From the NCBI GenBank assembly GCA_022865445.1, contig JALHSX010000305.1, forward strand, positions 1-7,122: a stretch of 7,122 bases of DNA, written 5' to 3'. Each line of letters begins with the position of its first letter. The first letter of the stretch is position 1. A program made the translations under genes and the position numbers. The notes beneath the pieces were generated by a model, which ran no database searches, had not been told where the DNA came from, and worked only from the letters and a program-made list of their open reading frames with translations. This document shows, piece after piece, positions 1-4,978 of the stretch. This stretch comes from Thermoplasmata archaeon. GTDB lineage: Archaea > Thermoplasmatota > Thermoplasmata > UBA10834.

Positions 1-585
1 GGCGTCGCGCTCATAGTAGACAAGAGGATCGCGAGCAAGCTCATCGAATCGAAGTCCATCGAAAAGATATTCCAGATAGACGAACACATCGGCTGCGCGA
101 CCTCGGGCTTGGTCGCAGACGCTCGTGTCCTGGTGGACTATGCCAGGATGTTGGCCCAGGTAAACAAGGTGACCTACGCTGAGAAGATGGACATCGAGAC
201 GCTCGTGAAGAGACTCTGCGACTTCAAGCAGAACTATACTCAGTATGGTGGCGTCAGGCCATTCGGAACCGCGCTTTTGGTGGCGGGAGTCGATGAGCAG
301 GGCTGCCACTTGTTCGAGACCGACCCGAGCGGTGCGCTCGTCGCCTACAAGGCCGGCTCCATAGGCGCTGGCAAGAACGCCATCATGGACGTCTTCGAGG
401 AGGAGTACAAGGAGGGTCTTTCCATGGACGAGGCCATCCTGCTCGGGCTCAAGGCCCTCGCCAAGGCGACTGAGGAAAGCCTCAACACGAAGGCCGTCGA
501 GATCGGCGTTGTCAAAGTCGGCGAGAAGTTCAGGAGGCTCACGGACGCCGAGGTCGAGGCCTACGTGAAGACGCTCGCAGCCTGA
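1..585 (+). CDS. psmA: Proteasome subunit alpha (20S core), 5'-truncated by the window edge
   Basis: Outer-ring alpha subunit of the archaeal 20S proteasome; it gates substrate entry and docks ATPases such as PAN. The reading frame is open from base 1 and ends at TGA 583-585, giving 194 visible residues. Compared with the Thermoplasma acidophilum subunit from memory, about 44 N-terminal residues, including the gating tail and YDRAI-type motif, lie upstream of the window. Visible hallmarks are SIEKI (fragment residues 19-23, whose Lys corresponds to the Lys66 used in docking ATPase HbYX tails), TSGLVADARVLVD (34-46) and YTQYGGVRPFG (79-89, around gate tyrosine 126). Alpha subunits lack the catalytic N-terminal Thr of beta subunits. 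SBDS follows after 9 nt, the usual superoperon neighbour. An internal TTG at 109 is not the start, because conserved sequence continues upstream of it. Confidence 0.97.
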   Translation, partial: GVALIVDKRIASKLIESKSIEKIFQIDEHIGCATSGLVADARVLVDYARMLAQVNKVTYAEKMDIETLVKRLCDFKQNYTQYGGVRPFGTALLVAGVDEQGCHLFETDPSGALVAYKAGSIGAGKNAIMDVFEEEYKEGLSMDEAILLGLKALAKATEESLNTKAVEIGVVKVGEKFRRLTDAEVEAYVKTLAA

Positions 586-594
586 GCTGATATC

Positions 595-1290
595 ATGGTC
601 GACCTTGATGAGGCAATAGTCGCAAGGTATGAATCGCACGGCGAGAGCTTCGAGATTCTCATAGACCCTGACGTCGTCCAGAAGATGAAGGACGGCAGGG
701 AGGTCGACCTTGTCGAGCACATGGTCATAGACACCATTTTCAAGAACGCGAAGAAGGGGACAAGGGCTCCTGAGGACAAGATCAAGCAGATCTTCGGGAC
801 AGTCGACCCGACCCAAGTCGCGAAGATAATCATCCTGAAGGGCGAAGTGCAGCTCACGACCGAGCAGCGCAAGATCATGCAGGAGAACAAGCGCAAGAGA
901 ATCGTCGAGTACATCGCGAGGAACGCGATGAACCCCCAGACGGGCGCCCCGCATCCGGCCACGAGGATCGAGATCGCGATGGAGGAGGCGAAGGTCCACA
1001 TAGATCCGTTCAAATCCGTTGAGGCGCAGGTCCCCGCGATCATGGACGCTCTCAGGCCGCTGATCCCGATAAAGTTCGATAAGGTTCGGATCGCTGTGAA
1101 GGTCTCGGGGGAGAGCTACGGCAGATGCTTCGAGGATTTCAAGCACTTCGGCAAGATCACAAAAGAGGAGTGGCAGAAGGACGGCTCTTGGATAGGAGTG
1201 ATTGAGATGCCCGCGGGCCTTCAGACCGAGTTCTTCGAGAAGATCAGCAACAAGACTCACGGTGAGGCGGAGACCAAGATACTGAAGTGA
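595..1290 (+). CDS. sdo1: Ribosome maturation protein SBDS / aSdo1
   Basis: Archaeal orthologue of the Shwachman-Bodian-Diamond syndrome protein. In this family it works with an EF-2-like GTPase to release anti-association factor aIF6 from the new 50S subunit. The product is 231 residues, the normal archaeal length of about 230. Three domains are inferred: N-terminal FYSH domain (about 1-95, ending with ILKGEVQLTTEQR at 79-91), a helical middle domain (about 96-163, with NPQTGAPHPATRIE at 113-126 and HIDPFKSVEAQVP at 135-147), and a C-terminal ferredoxin-like domain (about 164-231). The start is ATG 595, preceded by GAGCTGAT (584-591), an imperfect Shine-Dalgarno overlapping the psmA stop. 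The 9-nt gap to psmA suggests cotranscription. No frameshift or missing domain is seen. Confidence 0.97.
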   Translation: MVDLDEAIVARYESHGESFEILIDPDVVQKMKDGREVDLVEHMVIDTIFKNAKKGTRAPEDKIKQIFGTVDPTQVAKIIILKGEVQLTTEQRKIMQENKRKRIVEYIARNAMNPQTGAPHPATRIEIAMEEAKVHIDPFKSVEAQVPAIMDALRPLIPIKFDKVRIAVKVSGESYGRCFEDFKHFGKITKEEWQKDGSWIGVIEMPAGLQTEFFEKISNKTHGEAETKILK

Positions 1291-1346
1291 TTCCTCAGAT
1301 GTCTGGCTTGTACAGAATCGCTATGGAATGACCCCAACAGGTCCGA

Positions 1347-1367
1347 CCAAAAGGTTTAAGGATATAA
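1347..1367 (+). promoter_or_regulatory. Candidate BRE/TATA promoter for the exosome genes
   Basis: CCAAAAGG (1347-1354) followed by TTTAAGGATATAA (1355-1367) is an A+T-rich island in G+C-rich surroundings and resembles a purine-rich BRE plus TATA element. With the usual spacing of about 26 nt from the TATA centre, transcription would begin near 1384. That leaves a leader of about 100 nt before the preferred rrp4 start. It is inferred from composition and position only. Confidence 0.45.
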
Positions 1368-1475
1368 CGCAGTTTCCGCTCCGACGAGAGATAAAGGTAA
1401 ATGCACTACTGCGAGCAGCGATGGAAATCTTTGTGATTTGAAGCCTCGCTGGCAGCGTGTTTATCGCAAACATGC

Positions 1476-1481
1476 GAGTGA
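1476..1481 (+). promoter_or_regulatory. Ribosome binding site deciding the rrp4 start
   Basis: GAGTGA lies 5 nt before ATG 1487 and resembles the GAGGTGA core complementary to the archaeal 16S 3' end, with one base missing. The earlier in-frame candidates, GTG 1457 and ATG 1472, have no purine-rich site upstream. The match is imperfect, so support is moderate. Confidence 0.45.
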
Positions 1482-1486
1482 GTCAA

Positions 1487-2179
1487 ATGCAATCAAGCGA
1501 TTCTAGGGAGAGCGTTAGAGAGGTAGTCGTACCTGGAGAACTTCTCGCGATATCAAGCAAGAAGGCCGGGGTTGGAACATATTCGGAGGGAGGCAAGATA
1601 TTCGCCTCCCAACTAGGCATCAAAACCGTCAGGCCAGATTCGATAAGCGTCGTGCCTTTGGCGGGGCAGTACATCCCGGTGACGGGAGACCTTGTGGTAG
1701 GCAAGATCGTCGACGTAGGAGCTTCCAACTGGCTAGTGGACATAAACTCGCCGTATCCGTCTCCGTTGCACGTGAACGAGGTTCCGTGGAGGGTCGAATT
1801 CGGTGAGACTCGCAAGTTCATGACCGTTGGAGATATCGTGCTCCTCATGATCGTCGGCGTGGACGAGACGAAGAGGATACGGGTCTCGATGCAGGAGCAC
1901 GGCCTCAGGAAACTCACGGGCGGCACGGTCATGGAGGTCTCTCCGTCCAAGGTCCCGAGAGTCATCGGCAAGAACGGCTCCATGATCCAGATGCTGAAGA
2001 ACATGACTAGCTGCCGGATATATGTGGGGCAGAACGGAAGGATCTGGATCGACGGTGAGCTGGATAGTATCGTCAGGGCTGTGCAGGCGATCAGGATGAT
2101 CGAAGATGAAGCGCACAGCCAAGGACTGACAGAGAAGGTCAAAGCACTCCTGGAGAGAAGCTCCGGGACAGGAGCGTGA
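1487..2179 (+). CDS. rrp4: Exosome complex RNA-binding cap subunit Rrp4
   Basis: Rrp4 forms a trimeric cap on the Rrp41/Rrp42 ring and feeds RNA 3' ends into the pore. With the start at ATG 1487 the protein has 230 residues, close to archaeal homologues. Domains in order: N-terminal domain (about 10-60, with VVVPGELL at 13-20 and GVGTYSEGGKIFA at 28-40), S1 RNA-binding domain (about 66-138) and KH domain (about 146-215). The KH domain holds the GxxG loop as GKNG (161-164) within PRVIGKNGSMI, followed by VGQNGRIWIDG (180-190). In-frame starts at GTG 1457 and ATG 1472 would add 10 or 5 residues but lack ribosome binding sites and precede the conserved region. rrp41 begins 5 nt after the stop. 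S1 plus KH distinguishes it from Csl4, the alternative cap protein, which carries a zinc ribbon instead. Confidence 0.95.
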   Translation: MQSSDSRESVREVVVPGELLAISSKKAGVGTYSEGGKIFASQLGIKTVRPDSISVVPLAGQYIPVTGDLVVGKIVDVGASNWLVDINSPYPSPLHVNEVPWRVEFGETRKFMTVGDIVLLMIVGVDETKRIRVSMQEHGLRKLTGGTVMEVSPSKVPRVIGKNGSMIQMLKNMTSCRIYVGQNGRIWIDGELDSIVRAVQAIRMIEDEAHSQGLTEKVKALLERSSGTGA

Positions 2180-2184
2180 AGTGA

Positions 2185-2955
2185 ATGGGTGGAACACCTA
2201 CGGATCTCAAGCTGATTGATGAAAATGGCCGGAGACTAGACGGCCGGAGGCCAGACGAGATGAGGCCTCTGAGGATAGAAGCCGGCGTCCTGAAGCGTGC
2301 GGACGGCTCGGCATATGTGGAATGGGGTTTGAACAAGGTCATGGCCGCGGTCTACGGACCGAGGGAATGCCATCCCAGGCACTTGCAGAACACGGAGAGG
2401 GCCCTCGTGCAGTGTCGCTACAACATGGCATCGTTCTCCGTCGACGACCGGAAGAGGCCCGGACCGGACAGAAGGTCCCACGAGATATCCAAGATAATCT
2501 CAGAGGCGCTGACTCACGTCGTATTCACAGAATACTTCCCGAGGACATCGATCGATGTGTACATCGAGGTGCTTCAGGCGAACGCTGGCACAAGATGCGC
2601 TGGCTTGACAGCTGCGTCGGTGGCGCTCGCTGACGCGGGAGTACCGATGAGGGACCTCGTGGCTTCATGCGCTGCTGGCAAGGTATCGGACACCGTCGTC
2701 CTAGACCTGGGAAAGGAAGAAGACAACTTCGGCCAGGCGGACATCCCCGTCGGATATGTTCCCAGGACCGGGGAGATAGTCCTCCTCCAGATGGACGGGG
2801 ACCTCACCCACGAAGAGTTCGACAAGGGCCTCCACATGGCCGTAGAGGCGTGCAAGAAGATATCGGACATCCAGCGAGACGCGCTCAAGAGGAGATACTC
2901 TGCGAGGACCCAGGATACGGAGATCGACTCCACGGAACGCTCGGAGGCGGTGTAG
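2185..2955 (+). CDS. rrp41: Exosome catalytic subunit Rrp41 (RNase PH fold)
   Basis: Phosphorolytic 3'-5' exoribonuclease subunit of the archaeal exosome; three Rrp41-Rrp42 dimers form the ring. The product is 256 residues, a typical length. Hallmarks: LDGRRPDEMRPL (18-29), RKRPGPDRRSHEISK (89-103, RNA-contacting arginines), phosphate-site segment NAGTRCAGLTAASVA (133-147), and EEDNFGQADIPVGY (178-191). Asp180 and Asp186 in this last segment align with the two catalytic aspartates of the PNPase second RNase PH domain, so the subunit looks active. The C-terminal 20 or so residues are charged and probably flexible. The start at ATG 2185 has GGAG at 2171-2174, inside the end of rrp4, and lies 5 nt past that gene's stop. 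The stop TAG directly abuts the rrp42 ATG. Confidence 0.97.
   Translation: MGGTPTDLKLIDENGRRLDGRRPDEMRPLRIEAGVLKRADGSAYVEWGLNKVMAAVYGPRECHPRHLQNTERALVQCRYNMASFSVDDRKRPGPDRRSHEISKIISEALTHVVFTEYFPRTSIDVYIEVLQANAGTRCAGLTAASVALADAGVPMRDLVASCAAGKVSDTVVLDLGKEEDNFGQADIPVGYVPRTGEIVLLQMDGDLTHEEFDKGLHMAVEACKKISDIQRDALKRRYSARTQDTEIDSTERSEAV
2943..2952 (+). promoter_or_regulatory. Strong Shine-Dalgarno for rrp42 inside rrp41
   Basis: GGAGGCGGTG matches the archaeal anti-Shine-Dalgarno complement GGAGGTGAT well and ends 3 nt before ATG 2956. It fixes the rrp42 start and is encoded in the last codons of rrp41. Confidence 0.6.
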
Positions 2956-3726
2956 ATGGGAAAGGATGTTGTGGCCGACCTCAAGAGGGATTACATATCG
3001 AAGCTTCTAGCAAAGGGTCAGCGAGGCGACGGACGGAGATTCGACGAGATGCGCCCGTTGACCATCGAGACGAACTTCATCGGCTCGGCTGAGGGCTCAG
3101 CTAGGGTCAAACTTGGAAACACGGATGTAGTGGTGGGCGTGAAACTCATCGCGGGAGCGCCGTTCCCGGACACTCCGGACACCGGGGTGCTGACGACAAA
3201 CGCCGAGCTAATACCGATGGCTAGCGACACTTTCGAAGCAGGACCTCCGGACCAGGAGTCCATCGAGGTGGCGAGGGTTATCGACAGAGGCATCAGGGAG
3301 GGCCACGCGGTCGACATGACCAAGCTCTGCATCGTGCCGGGCAAAGAGGTCTGGATCATGTTCGTCGATGTGCACGTGCTCGACTACGACGGCAACCTGT
3401 TCGACGCTGCAAACATCGGCGCGAACGCGGCTTTCAAGGGCACAATCGTGCCTGCGAAGAGAGCTGGCAAGGGCGAGGACTATCCGCTGCCCGTACTGCA
3501 CCAGCCGATCTCAATCACAGCAGTCAAGATCGACGGGAAGATACTCGTAGACCCGACCCACGACGAGGAGAGGGTTGCGGACGCGAGGCTTACCGCGGCT
3601 ACCATAGAGACTGGGAACCTGTGCGCGATGCAGAAGGGCCTCCACGGAGCGTTCACGATGGAAGAGGTCTTCAAGGTGGTCGAGATATCGAGGAGAATCG
3701 GAGCCGAGATTCGCTCGAAACTCTGA
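2956..3726 (+). CDS. rrp42: Exosome structural subunit Rrp42 (inactive RNase PH paralogue)
   Basis: Non-catalytic ring partner of Rrp41, needed for assembly and for part of the RNA path. It has 256 residues, equal in length to the upstream paralogue. The N-terminal GDGRRFDEMRPLTIE (24-38) mirrors the corresponding Rrp41 segment, showing the shared fold. Rrp42-type features are TDVVVGVKL (56-64), VPGKEVWIMFVDVHVLDYDG (127-146), NIGANAAFKGTIVP (153-166) and LVDPTHDEE (197-205), which replaces the Rrp41 EEDNFGQAD active-site stretch. The ATG touches the rrp41 TAG with no spacing, and a strong Shine-Dalgarno, GGAGGCGGTG (2943-2952), lies within the end of rrp41. This suggests coupled, near-stoichiometric translation of the two ring subunits. 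Confidence 0.96.
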   Translation: MGKDVVADLKRDYISKLLAKGQRGDGRRFDEMRPLTIETNFIGSAEGSARVKLGNTDVVVGVKLIAGAPFPDTPDTGVLTTNAELIPMASDTFEAGPPDQESIEVARVIDRGIREGHAVDMTKLCIVPGKEVWIMFVDVHVLDYDGNLFDAANIGANAAFKGTIVPAKRAGKGEDYPLPVLHQPISITAVKIDGKILVDPTHDEERVADARLTAATIETGNLCAMQKGLHGAFTMEEVFKVVEISRRIGAEIRSKL

Positions 3727-3740
3727 GGGATGGAGATATC

Positions 3741-4124
3741 ATGTCCAAGAGAACGAAGAAGGTCGGCACATCCGGAAGATTCGGCCCGCGATATGGAGTT
3801 ACGGTCAGGAAGCGCATAGCAGACGTCGAGGCCGAGACTAAGGGAAGGCACGAATGCCCGGTCTGCCACGGCGTGGCGCTTGGCCGGAGCGCGACCGGCA
3901 TCTGGATCTGCAGACACTGCGGCGCCAAGATGGCCAGCAGCTCGTACATGCCCACTGCCCCAGTTGCAGTCAGACGCGAACTCGCGCAAGTGCTGGCGAA
4001 GGCCGAGGGCAAAGAAGAGGCGGTCGCACAGAAGGATGAAGAGACCGAGGACGCCGCTGTCGAAGAGCCGGTGAAAGCTGAGAAGGCCAAGAAACCGAAG
4101 AGGAAGGCCAAGAAGAAGGAGTAG
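3741..4124 (+). CDS. rpl43e: Large ribosomal subunit protein eL43 (L37Ae), zinc-binding
   Basis: Archaeal/eukaryotic 50S protein eL43. The core is recognised from the basic N-terminus MSKRTKKVGTSGRFGPRYG (1-19) and a four-cysteine zinc ribbon, CPVC (39-42) and CRHC (57-60), with GIWICRHCGAK (53-63) and a terminal helix to about residue 90. The frame is open further upstream, but ATG 3741 is chosen because it begins the conserved sequence and has GGAG (3732-3735) 5 nt upstream, 14 nt after the rrp42 stop. At 127 residues it is longer than the usual archaeal protein of roughly 80-95. The excess is a low-complexity charged tail (about 89-127), acidic at first, then ending in lysine-rich AKKPKRKAKKKE. 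The tail could contact rRNA or be disordered; its role is unknown. Confidence 0.95.
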   Translation: MSKRTKKVGTSGRFGPRYGVTVRKRIADVEAETKGRHECPVCHGVALGRSATGIWICRHCGAKMASSSYMPTAPVAVRRELAQVLAKAEGKEEAVAQKDEETEDAAVEEPVKAEKAKKPKRKAKKKE

Positions 4125-4129
4125 ATGAC

Positions 4130-4264
4130 ATGTACAAGTGCTCGAAGTGCAAGGAGCCCGTAAGGACGAACGTGAACACGGTCGGTCTCCAATGCGAGAA
4201 GTGCGGCTCGAAGGTCTTCTACAAAGAGAGACCGAACGTGAGGAAATCGATCAAGGGCAGATGA
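4130..4264 (+). CDS. rpoP: DNA-directed RNA polymerase subunit P (RpoP / Rpb12-like)
   Basis: Tiny zinc-ribbon subunit of archaeal RNA polymerase, orthologous to eukaryotic Rpb12/Rpc10, acting in polymerase assembly and open-complex formation. Translation from ATG 4130 gives 44 residues starting MYKCSKCKEPV. The two cysteine pairs CSKC (4-7) and CEKC (22-25) form the zinc site, followed by GSKVFYKERP (26-35), typical of the family. GGAG at 4118-4121, in the end of the preceding ribosomal protein gene, lies 8 nt upstream. The start is 5 nt after that gene's stop. The stop TGA 4262-4264 overlaps the next ATG in an ATGA junction, so cotranslation with pcc1 is likely. Linkage of rpl43e and rpoP is common in archaeal exosome operons. 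Confidence 0.94.
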   Translation: MYKCSKCKEPVRTNVNTVGLQCEKCGSKVFYKERPNVRKSIKGR

Positions 4265-4506
4265 CATTGACCAGCAGGGCTGAGCTGACCGTGAAGACCG
4301 CGCGACCGGACGTCGTCGCTGGAGCTCTCTCGCCTGAGCTTGCGGAGAAGATCCCGAGGACGAAGGTTGTCGTGGAGAAACGGGATGGCGAAGTGCGGAT
4401 CGTCATCGAGGCTGACGACCAGAACGCCTTGAGGGCGGCCCTGAACTCATATATCAGATGGACTAATGTAGCAGAGGAGACGGCGAAGGAGGCAGGAAGG
4501 AGATGA
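4261..4506 (+). CDS. pcc1: KEOPS complex subunit Pcc1
   Basis: Small dimerising subunit of the KEOPS complex, which makes t6A37 on ANN-decoding tRNAs together with Kae1, Bud32 and Cgi121. From ATG 4261 the protein has 81 residues, the usual Pcc1 length. Recognisable elements are the first strand (about 5-12), the helix with ALSPELAEK (22-30), the strand VRIVIEADD (47-55) and the helix with ALRAALNSYIRW (58-69). The ATG overlaps the rpoP stop by 4 nt (4261-4264), and the stop overlaps the next ATG in the same way (4503-4506). The frame extends upstream, but any earlier start would overlap most of rpoP and add unconserved sequence. Assignment rests on fold-like pattern and context, as the family has few invariant residues. 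Confidence 0.88.
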   Translation: MTLTSRAELTVKTARPDVVAGALSPELAEKIPRTKVVVEKRDGEVRIVIEADDQNALRAALNSYIRWTNVAEETAKEAGRR

Positions 4507-4889
4507 TGGACAACATACCACCGAAGGTCCAGAACCAGATAGCTCAGTTCCAGCAACTGACTCAGCAGATCCAGATGGTCACGACTCAGAAGATACAGCT
4601 CGAGGCGCAGGTGAGGGAGCTGGAGAAGACGGTCCAGGAACTCGAGAGGGTGACCGAAGAGTCGGCAGTGTTCAAGAATGTAGGCTCTCTATTGATCCAA
4701 GTCAAGGACAAGCCCGCGCTTATAACCGAGCTGAAGGATCAGAAGGAGACCGCGGAGGTCCGCGTCAAGACCCTCGACAGACAGGACAAGCACTTGAGGG
4801 AGAGGCACAAGAGTCTGCAGGACCAGATAACCCAGGCGCTCCAAGCACCAGCTCCTGCGAAGCCAGCGCCCGAGGTCGACGAGACGTAA
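4503..4889 (+). CDS. pfdB: Prefoldin subunit beta
   Basis: Beta subunit of the hexameric chaperone prefoldin (GimC), which captures unfolded proteins and passes them to the thermosome. The product is 128 residues. The layout is characteristic: N-terminal coiled-coil helix (about 5-50) rich in Gln/Glu, beta hairpins (about 53-72, containing VFKNVGSLLIQVKDK at 57-71), a second coiled coil (about 73-114), and a short Ala/Pro tail APAPAKPAPEVDET (115-128). Two adjacent ATG codons occur at 4503 and 4506. The first is preferred because it forms the ATGA overlap with pcc1 and has GGAGG (4488-4492) 10 nt upstream. This is the last gene of the cotranscribed block, as the terminator-like hairpin and a new promoter follow. 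Confidence 0.94.
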   Translation: MMDNIPPKVQNQIAQFQQLTQQIQMVTTQKIQLEAQVRELEKTVQELERVTEESAVFKNVGSLLIQVKDKPALITELKDQKETAEVRVKTLDRQDKHLRERHKSLQDQITQALQAPAPAKPAPEVDET

Positions 4890-4908
4890 TCTCGAAAACG
4901 AATCCATT

Positions 4909-4935
4909 CTCCCGAAGGCGTTTCTTCTTCGGGAG
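4909..4935 (+). terminator. Hairpin terminator after prefoldin beta
   Basis: CTCCCGAAG (4909-4917) and CTTCGGGAG (4927-4935) form a perfect 9-bp stem with a 9-nt loop, GCGTTTCTT. Pyrimidine-rich sequence fills the loop and descending arm (4921-4930), and TTT follows the stem (4936-4938). Archaeal polymerases usually stop at T-runs, so the hairpin may stabilise the 3' end rather than drive release. Its place after the operon's last stop and just before a new promoter supports an end-of-transcript role. Confidence 0.6.
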
Positions 4936-4944
4936 TTTGGGCAT

Positions 4945-4956
4945 CTATTTTATAGG
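4945..4956 (+). promoter_or_regulatory. TATA-box promoter of the DHH phosphoesterase gene
   Basis: CTATTTTATAGG is a strong archaeal TATA element in G+C-rich DNA, with TTTTATA at 4948-4954. Its centre is about 28 nt upstream of GTG 4979. Standard archaeal spacing of 25-28 nt to the start site puts +1 at or within about 3 nt of the start codon. No Shine-Dalgarno site is present between them, so a leaderless mRNA is predicted. Confidence 0.65.
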
Positions 4957-4978
4957 TCATTCGTTCTGACATCCACTC

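Larger units (their letters stand above)
1291..1486 (+). promoter_or_regulatory. Intergenic leader region upstream of rrp4
   Basis: This 196-nt stretch is the only sizeable gap inside the gene cluster; all other gaps are 14 nt or less. It contains a candidate archaeal promoter (1347-1367) and no tRNA-like or convincing C/D-box structure. Two tiny overlapping reading frames begin at ATG 1401 (11 codons, stop 1434-1436) and ATG 1421 (6 codons). Neither looks like a conserved protein. A short inverted pair (CGCT 1447-1450 / AGCG 1454-1457) is too weak to call a structure. No T-run or strong hairpin terminates the SBDS transcript here, so read-through from psmA-SBDS plus an internal promoter is the likeliest arrangement. 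Confidence 0.55.

Noticed and set aside
1291..1486. A small RNA gene (tRNA, C/D-box or H/ACA RNA) in the gap before rrp4
   Set aside because: No cloverleaf, no properly spaced C and D boxes and no long stem were found by eye. A covariance-model search would settle it.
1483..2142. A 219-codon open frame on the minus strand across rrp4
   Set aside because: It is antisense to a clear S1/KH protein, its translation resembles no family, and it arises from codon bias in G+C-rich DNA.
2667..3092. A plus-strand frame overlapping the rrp41-rrp42 junction
   Set aside because: Its Arg/Gly-rich translation is typical of an off-frame reading, and both underlying genes are complete.
3621..3740. Upstream extension of the eL43 frame by 40 codons
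   Set aside because: It overlaps the end of rrp42, is not conserved eL43 sequence, and the internal ATG 3741 has a good ribosome binding site.
4138..4260. Upstream extension of the pcc1 frame by 41 codons
   Set aside because: It would cover nearly all of rpoP in another frame. The ATGA overlap at 4261 gives the normal Pcc1 length.
3671..4267. A 198-codon minus-strand frame across rrp42, rpl43e and rpoP
   Set aside because: It spans three well-identified genes and the predicted peptide has no recognisable motif.
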